Part shown: positions 14,401 to 28,747 of the stretch, piece after piece | Layout of the letters: the number at the start of each line of letters is the position of its first letter | Position numbering within the stretch: the stretch's first letter is position 1 | From: Anser cygnoides | Taxonomy: Eukaryota > Chordata > Aves > Anseriformes > Anatidae | Assembly: GCF_040182565.1 (NCBI RefSeq) | Contig: NC_089886.1 | Location: 10,919,001 to 10,983,000 of the forward strand | Reading direction: 5' to 3' | Length of the DNA stretch: 64,000 nt | The notes under the pieces: generated by a model | Seen by the model: only the letters and a program-made list of their open reading frames with translations | Database searches by the model: none | Told to the model about the DNA's origin: nothing | Position numbers and translations under genes: made by a program

Positions 14401-17400
14401 CTCTTACAGTAGCACCCCACCACTGGCATCCCCGTGCAGCACCCCTTGGATGTTAGGAAAGGTCAGGCGTGTGGCACAGGAGTCTTCACAAAGGAAGAAA
14501 GAGTTTAGCAGATGTTCCCCATTAATAGGTAAGACACCACAGTAGATGTAATTTCTAGGACGTGATGCGCAAGATCTACAGCAGAATAAGATTCATACCT
14601 GATCATTTGAACTACAGACGATGCTTCAGCCCCACTTAGGGGAAAAAAAGTCCGATTTCTCTCCTGTATACCAGAAACCTTCTTCTGATAAAGGATCTGG
14701 CTTTAATGCAAATGAGTTCATATGTCTGTGATATGTAATATCTTTAATGCCAAGTGGCTCAGGCACCAAGGGCTGACAAAACCCTAAGAGGATGCTTGCT
14801 CTCGGGTGCTAACTTACCATCTCTAGGACAGAGAGTTGTCTGGTTCTTTTTCAATAAAAGCACTGAACATTATTTTCATCCTTAATTACTGTTACTACAA
14901 AAATAAGCTACTGTGACTCCCTCCCCTCCCTCACTCCAAGCCATATGCAACCTTGGTCTGTTTTGTTGTGTAAGGGATGGTCTTTACAGCCTCCTCTCTC
15001 CTTATGAGCAAGGACTAGGCTGGCTGGGATGTCTAATTAGTACTGATGGCATATACAGATCCGCATTCCCGTCACTACTGGGCTTCTTGGCCCTGCAAGG
15101 AAGAAGGAAATGGTATTTTGCTTGTGGTTTGTTTTTACTGCCAGTATAGACCGTGCTGTCCACCCAGTCAAACATGCTGGGGATAACTGCTTTAAGCAAA
15201 ATGTGTTTTTATGTACCAGTGTGATCTTGATATAAAAACTTCTCATAACTACTTAATTCTCTTCTACAAAGCAAGGCAAAGTCTATCTGCCCGAAACTTC
15301 CCCAAACATCAGAATCATCTCAGGACAGAAACAAGGTAATATTGTCATCTGAATGAAGGTAAAATAGCACAATTCTAATGAAGCTAACACAAAAATAGCA
15401 TGTCAGCCATAAACAGCTAAAAAGCACACAGATATCCAACATCAACACCCTGTGTGCCTGTCCAACACTTCTGAGCACAGATGCAGCTTTCATTTCCAAA
15501 AGAGCTTCAGTTCTCCTTCTGATTTACACCAAGACCAGTAAGCGAAGGTGAAATAACAACTGCAGCAGGGAGCAGAAGTTTTCCAACACTCCCAGTGATT
15601 TACTTAAGTAGTATAACAACCTCCTCGGGACTTTCTGCACAACGAATGCAATCAATGCTAAAAGCAACCCTGACATCCTGCCAAACACACCCAGGCTGTG
15701 GGCTTCTCTCCCACTTACCCAGTGTCATGCGCTGTTTGATCGTGTTTAACTATCACCCTCTCTCCTCTACACCTTGCACTCTCAAGGTCTTCTGTAACAG
15801 TGTGAAAACCTTCATTTGCAAACAGAAACGGAGTTTTCGACACTGTAGAGGGTAACTTTCTTTAGAAACTAAAACCTGTAAGTGTTCTCCTAGTACTAGT
15901 TACATACTTCAAGCAAACAAAAAATTAGTGAGGAGTAGACGCATCCTGATGCTCTGCTGAATCCCGGTCCCCATCTCCTGATGTAGTGCACCAAGGTGCA
16001 GTGAGCACTAAAGGACAACATACATTAAGCCATTAAATGCATCCTTTCAGGTGATGGAAGCCTTGGAAATCCAGACGCACCCAAACGAGAGACAGTGCTC
16101 AGAGGGATGCAGGACTTGAGGCACAAACATTAAGAGCTGAGCTTTAGTGCAGGCAGCCCTCAGCCCAGAGGCAGCAAGTACCACAGCGTGATGTGTAATT
16201 ACAGCTCAACTGGGGGAAAAATAGTTTTGCCAGAGTCAGATATTTGTGTTTGAATCAGGGTGGGGGTAAACAGAACAGGCACGCTTCCTTTACATTACCA
16301 TTGTTGGTTTGGGCTGTCTTTTTTTTTATGGTCTTCTGATGAATATTTCACCTGAAGCAGTAGAAAACGCTCTACCCATTGCTAGAACATTTGAGTAATT
16401 TCACTTACTTTTCCCCAGCATTTAAGGTAAATATTCACCTCCCCACTTTTCATGATCTCGAGTGTTACACACAGTAAATGTGACAGCTCTGCTTACACAC
16501 AAAAAGCCAACGCTGCAAGACTGCTCACTGAAAAAGCTCGCTGCGAGCTACAGTAGCTGTATTTTAAGGCACAGAGAAGTTGGCTGCTCCTGAGCACAAA
16601 GCCATCAGGCTTAACAGAGAGGCCCTTTTATCGTTCAAATAGTATTAAACGAGATAAATTCAATACACTGGTAACTATGCTACAGTGGATTAAGTGTCTA
16701 TCCTGAAATTTTAAAACTCCACTTAACCCCAGAGAGATTCCAATTAAAATTAACTGCTTCCAGGACAAGTTCAGCTCAGCACTAGCGTTTGGTGCAGACC
16801 CTAATAAAATACTACACACTCCAACATTTTGTTCTTAGTAGCTAAGAAGTATGCAAAAAGTGTTCATTAAATTTAAATGGACTCATTAATAAAGTATTGA
16901 GGATGTGCTACTTTAAGACATCAGAAAAACATGTAAATTGGTGAGAACGTTATTTCTATTTTTAAGTACATCCCACAGAGGCACCCAAGATAGATGAGAA
17001 GTGCTAAGCCCATCCCACAAGCTTATTTATTTATTTAATACTTACATGCTATTTTTAACTGCAGAAGACAGCAAAAGGCATCCATTAGAAAAATTACATT
17101 GGTTAGATTTTTTCTCACTCAGGTTAGACAGGGAAGATATCTGGCTGAAGGCAACAGTAAAGAGAGATGCATTTTTCCTCACTTCCCTACAGGTTTTCAG
17201 AATGAAATAGCAATTTTATATTTGCAGCATCAGCCAGGCCAGTATCTTTACCTGCAAACCTCTGCCACTCCTTAATCCCCAGACCCTTCTTCCCACTCCT
17301 CCACTTCCCAAAGGTTTAATTTTGTAAGCAATACACAGTTGCATGCAAGCCCACCACACAGGGACAGCTAAAATGTAGGTGTTTGGCTATGTTATTCTGT

Positions 17401-20400
17401 TGTGGGTTTTTTTTTAAAGCCTTGGTTGTGCTCACACAAAAGAAATGAGAGGAAATGCCACAGTCTCACGTTAACGTACTGCATCACTCTGTATTTCCAC
17501 TAAAGAAATTTATCTTAGTTGATGCTTATAACACAGTTTCCCTTTGGAATTGAGGCTCTTTGGTGAGCTATGAAATCAAAGGAGGATGTCCCATCCTTGT
17601 CTGTCAAAAAAAAAAAAATCCCACCACAAATAGCAGCTTTCATGGCCAGAATTACCAGAACTACGCCATCAAGCTATTTATTTAGAAAAAATCTTGACAT
17701 GATTTCTACACTTCATCTTACTAAATGCTTTCTTGCTTTGAGGAAACAGTGTTTTCATGCACAGCCTAATCAGTAAACCTCCTTTTTTCCTCCTACCTGA
17801 AGGAGCAAAGCCTAAGCTCCAAGGAGCCACATTGGCAATCCGGAGCAGCTCCTACCAGGGCTTGTTGTGGACCAGACGACAAAACCGTGCGTGGGCATTT
17901 GTGTGTGTTATTTCAGGAGGCTCTGCAAGCAGTCAATTCTCATGCTAACCATGAGGGACAGACAGCCTGAACTGGATGTGTATTTGCTGCACAGACAAGT
18001 AAACTGCTGTAGAAAATAAAAAAGGGTACAAAAGCTGGATGCGAGCGGTGACACAGGTGGCACCTGCCATGCTCCAGTGTCAGTGCAAGGAGCAGTCCAC
18101 CCCAGGGGGGCAGAGCTGCAGCTGCTGGGAAGAGCTCTGCACTGCTGGCAAGCACACATGTAAATCTAGGTGGTGGCACCACTCAGGTACACACAGGATT
18201 CAGTATTTAATGCATATGCAAGCAGTCAGATTACTTAACAGCTAGCTTCCCCTCTTTTTGAATTTCACCCAATCTGAGGTTTTTGTAAACAAAAATGTGG
18301 AGGTTTTTGGTGTCACTTGGAACAAGGACAGTTTGTTTGTTCTACCTGCCTGGGGATAAGCTCAGCTTGCTGATAACAGGCGCTACCGAGCCCACAGATG
18401 AAAGGGTTTTATTCATAATCTATTCACGCATGACACTAACAATGCTTGAGTTTCTAAATGAAGTGGCTTTCTCTGTAGTGGAAAGGTCACACAACATTGA
18501 GAACCATGCAAGCAGTTGATGCACAAGACAAGTGTCACCAGCAGAAAGATGGATAAAGAGCGAGTAACTCAGTTTTGTGGGTACAAAAAAATCACTGCAC
18601 TCAACTCAAGATTCCGGATAAACACTCAAAATATTCTATTTGGAATCTGACCAAAGGCCAGGCCTGCCTAGGCAACAGAGGCTCTGATACAAGCTTGATT
18701 CCCAGCTTATTTCTGAAATATTCTGAATATTCCATATGTGGGCCTCAAAAAGCAGGCCACAGTCTGCCAGTAGTAGGCAGTACCCTGAGCAAATTCTCTG
18801 CCGAAAAGCCAGAATTTCACAGTGCACATACTTCTTCCCCCTCAAGTATTACACTCAGAGTCATTGAAAGGGCTAATTTCTAGGGCAGGGCATTCATCCT
18901 AAATTCCTCAGACTGCCCAGAGAGGAGAAATGTGAGTTATCTGCCCAGTTTCACATTTTTGCTTGCAACCAGAAACTTAAAGTCTGGGAGTTAAAGTCTG
19001 AAACTCTGAATGGGATTAGTAAACTGCTATTCAAGAAACTAAGAAACACTATTTTCAAGATGAGGTAGTGTCAGAAGTATACATAGCATATCCTCTCTCC
19101 TGCTAAGGAAAGTGCACGGACACACAAGTGACTCCATCTCAGAACCCAAAGACCCCCTCTTCCCAGCAGACTTGAACTGCTCCAAAACCCTCCTCTGCAA
19201 CGACGAGTTGTTGTGCCATTCTAACCAGAGGAAGCAGGGACCTAACACGTTGAGCAGCTTCTTAGCATGACTTGAAGCTATAAATTTAACATTTCCCTGC
19301 AAGTGTTCTTCGTATGTATACTTGTGCAACACTTAAACTGAATACATAATCCGATGCTGTCAGAATAGTTCATTATCAGGGTCTTGTCAAATTCCATGAT
19401 TGCGTTATACAAATAATATCCCTCTCTCTGCCAGAGCGTGCTCTGTGACTCAGATTGTCATTTACTGAAACAATTATGTTTCCGTCAGTCTTTTGTGTAT
19501 GGTCATAAGCAGAATGAGACCCTCACTGCAAAGGGTGAACTGCAGAGGGAGGTTATTCTTCATACTAAGCTAAAATCCTATCTGGAGATCAGCTCACATC
19601 CATCATAAGAAACCATGGTGGAAGGTAATCTGCATTTTGTTCATCTTAACTCACTTGTAACATCGAGTCTTCCTGACCTCTACCATTTTTATTTCACCAC
19701 CTAAGCAAGACAATACAGCGGCTATTTTAGGTCCGCAAATACTGTTTCTGAAATATTTCCATTTGAGGGGTAACTTAAAATTATCAGTATCTTCACCAAT
19801 CCATTTTGCCAGACTCCTCCCACTTAGGCAGTTCCTACTAGCTCATAACATGCCTAAATATCCAGCTGCTTCATATTTTCAGCAGTGTAGATGTTTTGGA
19901 AGGACAACAATTCAGTAACGTTATCAATTTAGAAGGAGAATATTCTGGGTTTTGGACACAGTAAATATAACGTGCTATTTAAAATTGATACATAAAATGT
20001 GTATTGATGCATAAAATCAAGAAACCTAGTAGGTAATTTAGGATTTCCATATTCTGGCCAATTTTATGAACCACTGCAAGGAAAGAAAAATGGTATGACA
20101 AACAGAGGCACAAAAATGTTACCAGTTCCACATTAGACAACCTGACTCCTGTCTCTATCTTTTGAAAAATCACACTAGCTTATAAGCAGGGGAATTACTT
20201 TTCTCTCTCCAATTGATTAGGACTAGAATATCGACAGAACTGTTGCAGGTTTGTACAAGAGGAACACGGAGATTTCCTTGGCATTGGCAGGTTCTGGAAA
20301 TAATTGACAAAACCCATTTCCATATGCATAACCGCCCTTGACAAAAACTCACTCGTTATCAGTCAAACCAGCAAAACACAAACCTCCTTGAAAACAAACA

Positions 20401-21367
20401 ATGATCTGGAGGACTACAATAGGCCGCCCATGAATTACGGAAAAGACAGGTCATGTTGCAGCACTGAAACTTTCCACCTCTCAGCTATGTTAGTGACATC
20501 CTACTGACAGCTGAACAGGAGTGGGAAAAAGAACATCCTGAGCCACAACGACTAGGAATGTTCCACACTTCAGTATGGAAAAAAGACACCAAATCCACCC
20601 TTTCCAAAGGAAATAGGTGATCAACTGTGACTGCTTAAGGAAATTGTGATCCTAAACACAACAATGAAAGAAGAAAAAAAAGGGGCAACATGAGTAGTCA
20701 ACCTCATGAAGAGCAGTTACCGCAGAAAGAAAGGTGTGAGATCTTCCAAATCAGCCTTTTTCTCTTCCCAGGAGACCTGAGTCAGCATATACATAGTGTC
20801 TTTTATACTGCATTCAGTTCCACGTGTCTGGAAGTAGTTCATTACTTGGCATAAACCTCTTCACTTCCCTTCTGGTAGAGGGGACACCAAGAACAGCCTC
20901 TTTTATCCACCTCATCCCCCCTTTCTATTTTCTCTTGAGATTAGTGAGCCTATAAATCCATGAAAACATTTTTTTTTTTTAATTTTCTGTATTTCTATTT
21001 GGCATAAAGGGAAGTGATTCATTTTTGAGGAACAGAGTAAGCACAGAGCCTGAAAAAAAAAAAAAAACCAGAATTCAGAATGACAGAGTGAAAGGGAAAA
21101 CAACTGAAGTGGTAAGTGCTTACAGTGCATCCTGTACAAAATCTTAATGCAAATTGTCAGCACCAAGTTTCTGGGAAAGTTTTTTCATACTCTTCTCTAC
21201 ATACTAACATAATTTTGCCTTGAAACACCAAACAGAAGACACTGCACATGCTGAAATACCAGTGTTTGAGACTACTGCTTGCCTCATTTGATTTTGATGT
21301 TAAAACCTCATTTGCTTAACCTCCTGTTACACTTCTCACTGGCCACATCCATCTCAGATGAACCTAC

Positions 21368-21604
21368 CATGTGGTAGTGTTATGTTTGCACCATCAATGA
21401 TTGCTTGTGCCAGTTCATGGTCATTGCTCTCGAAAGCGTGTGCAGCAGCCTTGAGGGCATCCCAAATCTCCTTGCGGCCTTCGAAAGCTGGTGCTGTGTC
21501 CCAAAACTCGTCTCTCTTACTGCGCAACTGTCCGTCTGTCATGGGGTAATCACTTTTCCATTTCGGTTTCTCTTTTTTCAAGGGTTGATTCCGACCAAGA
21601 GCAA
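21368..21604 (-). CDS. UBTD2: UBTD2 coding exon 2 (residues 24-102, N-terminal domain)
   Basis: The second coding exon is 237 nt (79 codons), entered and left in phase 1. It encodes most of the N-terminal helical DC-UbP domain. Recognisable stretches are [20 protein letters not shown], then [20 protein letters not shown], then [18 protein letters not shown], ending [13 protein letters not shown]. These match mammalian UBTD2 essentially residue for residue from memory. The acceptor reads CCACAG after a long pyrimidine tract on the minus strand (21605 to about 21640), and the donor is CATG then GTAGGT (GT at 21367-21366). In the family this domain is thought to contact ubiquitin-pathway enzymes such as E2s. 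UBTD1 is the close paralogue, but the exon 1 sequence and the ALGRNQP segment favour UBTD2. The next exon, carrying the ubiquitin-like domain, is absent, so the gene is truncated by the window edge. Confidence 0.97.
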
Positions 21605-24600
21605 CTGTGGAGTAGAAAGAGGAAGAGAAGTTAAAAAAAATGGTAACAGCACAAAGTTACTCAAGCGTACCTTGGTTATTCTGTCTAGGTTTTAAGAACA
21701 GAAAGTTTACTTTCAGGTAATCCTGATCCTTTTTTCACCCACCTTCTCCAGGACAGCCCATTCCTCCCTCTGGGCTCAAGTTAATTTTTTCTGAGAGGTA
21801 AAAACAAAGGGCGACCTCATGCTTGCTGGTTCCACCTGCACATCTGAGCACCCCACAACTTCTCTCCAGGCTCCTGGGAAGTGCATCCCTCCTCCTGCAC
21901 CATGTGCACCCGGCTGGCTGACGCATACCCCACAGAAATTCTCTACGGCAGCAGCAGCGCTGCAGGCAGAAGCCCATTATCCGCACACCAGGGTGCAGGG
22001 AGACAACACTGCACCAGGATCTCCTCTCCGTGCCGCCAGCAATGCTCTCTGCTCAGCAAATGGGATACTCTATTACATGCAGAGTTTTAAGAGACTAAGG
22101 ATTATTTTTTTGCATTATCTGCTTTTAAATGGTTTCAATTCAGAGTAAGTGTGGAAAGGCAAATAAGATGCACAAAGACTAGAATCGTCAAAGACAAATC
22201 CCTGAAGAATAATCCAGGAATCTGTCAAGCTTTAGTAAGTAGTTACTTCATTCACAATAAACATAAGAGTGTTTGTTTTATTTTAACTACCGCTATGTTT
22301 ATGTAATAGCCAGTTAAGATAATCACTTAGGTCTAATGTTGGCGGATTAAAACTACCTGCTCACTCTAAATTACAGCACTGCCAAGAGCATGCTAAAAGC
22401 CTTCTCTCTGTTTGTCTGCCTCATTTCTGTGAGCAAGGGGTTAGTTCAACTCCTGTCTGAGCACAGTGCCCAGACGTGCCTGGGAGCAAGATGTTTGAAT
22501 GCCTCTTTCCTACGTATAGGAGAGGCTCTGTCGCTAGTATCTGCCCAAAACAGATCCTGGGGACTGAAGAAGTCTGTCATTTGGGCTCTCCTGTTGGGGT
22601 TCACGTGAGAAAGCTGGAAGAGACCAGTTCCAAAGAGAACCTTCAATCAGCATTTTAACATTGTGATGGAGACCAAATACACGAAACTGGCTTCTACTGT
22701 CCTACAGAAAGACAAATTAAAATTGTACTTTCCAAATATTATTTTGCACTTATTACTTAGCAGAGACTAAAAATTAATTGTCCAACTGCAGAACACTGAG
22801 ATGGTACAGAGAAGCTTTTATTACTATCTTTTTATTACTATCTGAAGTACAACAAAGGGAACAAAATTCAGTGCACACGGGGAAGAATTTCTCCCTGCAA
22901 GAGTTAAAACCCCACTTACTTAAATCCATTCCTGGCAGCAGGGACCTTGCTGAAACGGGACACTGCGACAACAGTATGGGGAAGAGAGCAATGACAAACC
23001 ACGAAAACAGCTCTCACCACGGCTCGATACCGCAAAACCTTGAATACATAGTTTAAACGTCTCCAGAGGAAGCAAGATGTCCTTCAACAGTTAAACCCCA
23101 TTTAAGGGTGTCTGCAGCTGAAAATAAGCAGCTGCATCAACATGGAAGCATTATAAAAATGAGGTGATGAATACCAAACGCTCCTGGGGGACGGGTAAGC
23201 TACCAGACCTGAAGTCCATTAGGGATCCCACCACGTGTGCCGCTGGGGAGATGTCCCCTCCCATGCTGTCCATGAGGAGCCTTCGCAGTCCCAGGAGAGC
23301 AGAGGGACCGCAGCTGCTGCCAGGCCGGGGAAGCACGAGCAGACCTGGTCTGTCACCCGATGTCTGTGGCACCGAGGCCAAAAGAAGCTCACACAAGCAA
23401 GACACCGCAGCTGCCGCGGCATCAAGGCCCGCGGAGCAAAGCTGCCACTTATCAGGCGCTCCTGGTTCGTCTGCAAGGAGCGGAGAGCCCCAGGACAAAC
23501 ATGAGGAATTACCTCCGGCATCCTGCATCCCACGTCTGTCCTCAGAGATAACAAGGAACACTGCCTTTCTCCAGGCCCTCTTATTTTTCCGGCACAGAGT
23601 TGGCAATAGCTAATAAAAAAAAAAACTTATGTCTCTCCTCAATCTTACTCCAGCGTTCAGATTTCAATAAAAGAATAATCTCATGTCTAAATACTCCTCA
23701 ATTCTTAATCTAGACCTACGCTGTATCTCCAGTTAGCTACAAACCATACCTACGGCAATTCACTACAGCTCTTTAATACAAATGTCTGTGTGGCAGGGCG
23801 AGGGATGTGACCGAGAACATTAAGTTTCAATACACTAGAAATACTAGTTTCAGATAAACTAATGCTTTGCAAAAATATTTTACTCAAATATTCCCATTCC
23901 TTCCTTGACTTTTCCTGCCACAGACACATTCAGCTCTGCTTTCAGAACAGCAGCCAACGGCAGGCGTTGTGCCTGGGGGCTGACCATCAGCGTCTGGTGT
24001 TGCAAAACGTATTTCAACTTCTCGCAGTCTAAAACACATACGGTTACGGCTTGCCCCCTTATACAGTCCTACTTGCTACAACCACGGAAGTGCCAGATTC
24101 AACTCATAGCTCAGAATGACATTCATGCTTAATAAGCTGTGACTTAATTGAAAAATGGGTATTTAAAGGAACTTCTGATGGCAAGGTGACATTTCCAACT
24201 GCGTGAATCCATAAGGCTTCTTCAGGTTATAAAAAGAAGTCATGGCAGTTTCCATACAAACGCATCGTCTAAATCAGATCACAATCAAAAGTAGCAAATG
24301 ACAATTACGCGGCACCCCAGCTGTTATTCTGCATCTCATGCAGAAACTACCAATAATCAACTTCTGAAACAGAACCCTTTCAAGTGACCACAAACATTTA
24401 TTGCCTTTTGTTTCCGCAGGATTGCTTCCACGAGATTGCTTCCATTTGCTTTTCAGAGAAGCGCTGACCATTTAACAGCTTTCGGAGCAGCGAACCTAAG
24501 TGTTTACAAAACACCAAGTTTCCTGGCAGAGCCCGCCGCTGACAGCCCAAGCCTTGGTTGAGCGCATGCAAGCTGGGAGCTGAGGATGGTTCAGCCTAGA

Positions 24601-25927
24601 ACAATGGCAAAGGAGGCAGCCCAGCCAAGGAGGAGTGCGTGCATTAAGCAGTATATTATGAAATTGTAGAAACATATGTGGTGAAACACTCGAACGAGGA
24701 ATTGTTTCCTTATTAAGGCTTAGCAGGCAGAGCATGAAAATTTCAGACAGAGTAAACGTGACAACGCAACAAATTTGGGTCAGTGGGCATCTTTTCTTCC
24801 ATTTTACTTAGGCTAACATCTGTTAGCATGTACACTCAATGGCTGCTAATTTATCCCACAGGGCCCTCTCCTCCTCCCCAAGCATTAATTATGAAAGCGG
24901 GTTAAAGGCGCTTCTTGCAGTCCCTGAGCACGGCGGCGGTTGCTGCAGGAGCCCCGTATGCCGGGTACCCAGCAACACAGCACAAGCTGCTCCAGGCCGT
25001 TTCTCTCCCCTTCCCACTCCCTGCTCCCATCTTTGCCCAAAACAGCATCTGAACACATGGCTCTTCACCAGACAGGAATGGCAGGGGGGACACGGAGATC
25101 TTAACAGTCCCAAAAAAGCTTCCCCCTGGAGATCCAACCCTGCCCACACAGGCAGCGGTGACGAGGAACCCAGCGATAGTTTCTCAAGCTGGAAAGAAGG
25201 ATGGTGGAAGGAAGTGACTCTATAAACACCGCTAAAGCCGTTTCTACTCTAGCGAGCCACTCATCCCAGTACCGAGCCTTTAAACACAACTTGGCTTCAT
25301 GAGCTGATATTTAAAAAGGTTTTTAGTGTGTTTACTATTTATCACAAGTGTTTCAAGAACCCCCTAAAAGCTTTAAAAAGCTTTAGACCCTCCTGAAAAA
25401 ATGTTAATCTCTTTTAGCTGTGTTGATAGATGGAGCAGAAAGGATACAAAAAGCCACAAGACACGTAAAAAAGGTGTCAAATGGCCCATTTTTCACTTCA
25501 AGGTTTGGTCACTAGACAGAAACATCACTACACAAACTTCTATGGTCAAAGGTTTGGACTACATCGAAGGACTTTTTTTCCCTAAAATAAGGTTGATAAC
25601 GACAGAAAATGCACTGAAACAAATGTTAGCAGCCTGAAAACACTTTGTCAGGTATTTATAACGCCACTTTTCTATTCCTCGCTTCTGAAGTTAATGAGAG
25701 CTCAAAAAGAAAACATTGACTTCATTTAAGACCACGTACATCAGAGGCACTACAGCTTGCAAGATCTGGAAGAGAAGGTAACATCCCCATTAATTTTTCA
25801 TCTTACATCACTTCAACAGAAGTAACAAATTATTAATATCGTGCTTGAAAATATGAAATACTGCCTTATAAATGCCAAAGAGGTATGTTCTTGCTGAAGC
25901 AATATTGAAACTCACACTTCTCATTAG

Positions 25928-26113
25928 ATGGTGATGGTTGATATTTTTTGGCCGAAGATTTATTTAGACGGAAAAATGAAGACCATTAACAGTCTGCTTT
26001 TCAAAAAAGGCAAAGATCAGCACATCAGCGACACCTCCAAAGAATTCCGGGTGTTCCTGCTGCAGCAGCTCACAGACACCCAGGTGGTGCTGTGTATCCT
26101 GAAGCGGAGCTAA
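25928..26113 (+). pseudogene. Unrecognised 61-codon ORF, possibly a pseudogene fragment
   Basis: The frame begins with ATG directly after an in-frame TAG. It reads MVMVDIFWPKIYLDGKMK, then FKKGKDQHISDTSKEFRVFL, then QLTDTQVVLCILKRS and a TAA. After the stop the same frame continues EVADKLQDLA before a second stop. The second half has a GC-rich third-position bias (many CTG, GTG and CAG codons) and looks more protein-like than the surrounding intron, which is AT-rich. That is consistent with a decayed retrocopy or an exon fragment broken by stop codons. I do not recognise the family. There is no visible poly-A tail or target-site duplication. It lies in antisense to UBTD2 within intron 1. It could simply be chance. 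Confidence 0.25.
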
Positions 26114-28747
26114 GAAGTTGCTGACAAGCTGCAGGACCTCGCTTAAGAGCAGCCTTTCTCAGGGAGGAACGACCACAGGCCATTCCTGTGGCCTCGCAGA
26201 TGTTTTCCTTAGGCTGGTCAGAGGGCTTGCTTGCAAAGAGACTACAGATGCTCTTTATCCTCCTGGATGCCCGACCTGAAAGATGCCTCTCGCACTGCTT
26301 CTGCTCCCCTCCGGTTCAGTCAGACCCACCTACTGCTGAGCACAAACTCCAAACACCATTTTTAGGACTTGCCAGGGTCCATTGAGGTTAATGACAGCAG
26401 AAGCAACAGCTAAGAAGATAAGAAGCCCTGATAATCACCAGCTGCAAAATGAACTTCCCAGGGCTCAGCATGCAAAGGAAGAAGAAACGCCTGTGTAAGA
26501 CACACCGGGGTACAGCAGGGGTCGGGGCAGGAGGAGACAACAGGCTGCAGAAACAGAGAGCCTCGCCTGTGCTCTGCGCCCACACTTCTGCCATTCCTAC
26601 ACACGCAAAATCCAAGCACTGCTCAAGTCTCCTTCCCAGTCAAGGGTCCTTCATAAGACTGTTTCATCCCTCGAAGCCTTCAAGGGACCTAAAAATACTT
26701 CCAGACAAGCACGTAGGCTGTTTCTGCCCCATCAGCAGCCGCACACAACGTGCTTTCACTTCCCAGGTAAAGAACAGCTCTGGATCCTGGAGGGAACTCC
26801 TGCCTGTCCTGCTAACCTCAGCTCTTGAAAAACTGCAAAGTCTTATTTTTCAGAAAAGGCATATTTCTCCAGTCCTCAGACTATTTTTTAACATGAATTG
26901 TGAAGGTTTGTTTCCTCTCCCTGCAGCTTCCCGTCAAAGCAGTGGAATCAGTGTTATCTGTGCTTCTTTTGAGTGAGCTTATGCAGATAAATCCAGATAT
27001 TTAAATCAGTTTCTTCACAGAATGTCAAAAAATGTCTAAGTAGAACTCTTTAAACAGCTGTTGTATTTGCTATGTCACTATCGCTGCGGATCAGAGCACT
27101 GCTGCCTCTTTTCGAGGCGGGCCAGATGAGCAGAAGCAGCTGGTAATGGAAGAGTCTCATAATAAATACCAACATCCAGCTAAAGCATTCCTAATTCCTA
27201 GTTTATATACCCATGAACTGTAACACTCGATAATCAAATTGGATAATATTTCTGCCCCAAGGGGCTGGCTGTCAAATCAAATAATACAAACGCAACAGCC
27301 AAATGAGACATCAGGCAACTGACACCCTCCACAGAAGGCTAGGTAGATCTCTTCTGCGCTAGATGTGAATTTGATTTTCCTGCTTCCCTGTTATTAAACA
27401 AACTGGCAACCCTCTAAGACCACAGGATTTGGTCCATTTTAAGAGTCTGGAGTTACCTCCTCAAACTGAGCTACAACATAACCATCTGGGGAGACATCCC
27501 CATTGCTTTCAGTCATCCTCCCGTCAGCTTCTTTCCTCTCACCCCATTTTTTCAAGCATCTTTCACCTATTCCTTAAAACGAAGCGAGGAATAACATTTG
27601 GCTTACGTTAAAATCCATGCAAATGCTCTGCAGTGAATTTCTTCCTTTTCTTTTGAAACAGAAGCATATGTTGCTTGTAGCATAAGAATTTTGCTGCTCT
27701 TCTCAGAAAACACATCCAAATTTGGCCAAAGCATGCATTGGAAACATCCCCACGGGCACCTAATCCACCAGGGTGGGGAGGGCTTGGCAGCACAGATCTC
27801 AGAAGGAGACTTAGGGACCACTCGCATGCTGTTTGGGGGCTGCAGGCCCAACGCTGCTGATCGTGCATTTGCAAGCAGTTGTGTACAGGAGCTGCAAGAA
27901 TTGGGCCCTGCTGTGCTTTCACCTCTGCAGACTCATAGCAAGAACATTGTGCATCAAGAAACAAGCACTGGGAAGACTGGCATAGAGGTCTCTGGACCAT
28001 GCTGAGCCTGGAGCACGAGTTTAGACCAGATATGGGCAAACATTAGCAGAGAACATCAAAATGTTGAAGTGCCAACAGTATCGGGAGAAGGTGGGAAGAT
28101 ATGATAATTTTCCTTTTTTTCTTTAAGTATGTAAGAGATGAAAACAACTGTTTAAGTGTTGAGAGATGAACGGTTTTGAATAACTGTGGGGAAAAGCGCA
28201 GGAACACCCAAAAGAAGTGCGAAAGAAAGGGCAGAAAATTAACAAAACAGTCTGTTTGAACAGGAATGAAGAGACATTTTTCAAAAACTGCTCTCAGTGG
28301 AAATGGGAGGTTTGATGACTGCCAGGCTCCACGGGCAGAGGACAGAAACGATACACCATCAAACAAGATAGACCAAGCCTTGCAGAAGCAGAGGCCAGCA
28401 AGGAAAGCGTGGCACACAGTTCCCGTTCAGCTTGCTTAAGCTGTAGGCATGCACAGCTTCAACAGGGGAAACGATACCCTCTCGGGGAGGAACAATTTGA
28501 GAAACAGCAAAGAGTAATTATTTGAAGACAGTCATGAGAAGCTAGCTGAGTATTATACAAATTGAACTAATCATCAAAAATATTCTTTATAAAATTGCTT
28601 TGCGGTTGAGGATTGATTACTAACAAATTACTTTTTGAAGACAAATGAAATGCAAAGTAACAGTTTGCTACCTATAAAGTTCCTTTTAGTAATAGTCCCA
28701 AGGGCTTCCCTCCCCAAAATCAGTGAATAGTACTTTATCATCAAATG

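Larger units (their letters stand above)
1..21367 (-). other. UBTD2 intron 2, 3'-truncated by the window edge; no exon seen
   Basis: No reading frame in this stretch matches the UBTD2 C-terminal half or any other protein I recognise. Most of it is moderately AT-rich unique sequence. It holds four identifiable items: CR1 pieces at 4090-4136, 9052-9099 and 9911-10061, and a 21-base poly-C run at 11380-11400. It also has G-rich tracts at 4576-4596 and 7662-7678, and small homopolymers (for example near 13850). The GC-richer patch at about 12640-13150 has several overlapping short ORFs in both strands with no coherent product. A short hairpin (CCGCTC, GAT, GAGCGG) lies at 3766-3780. I see no RNA gene. 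Confidence 0.85.

Noticed and set aside
1..21367. UBTD2 last exon (ubiquitin-like domain)
   Set aside because: I looked for the expected C-terminal sequence in the minus-strand frames and found nothing similar, so it must lie outside the window.
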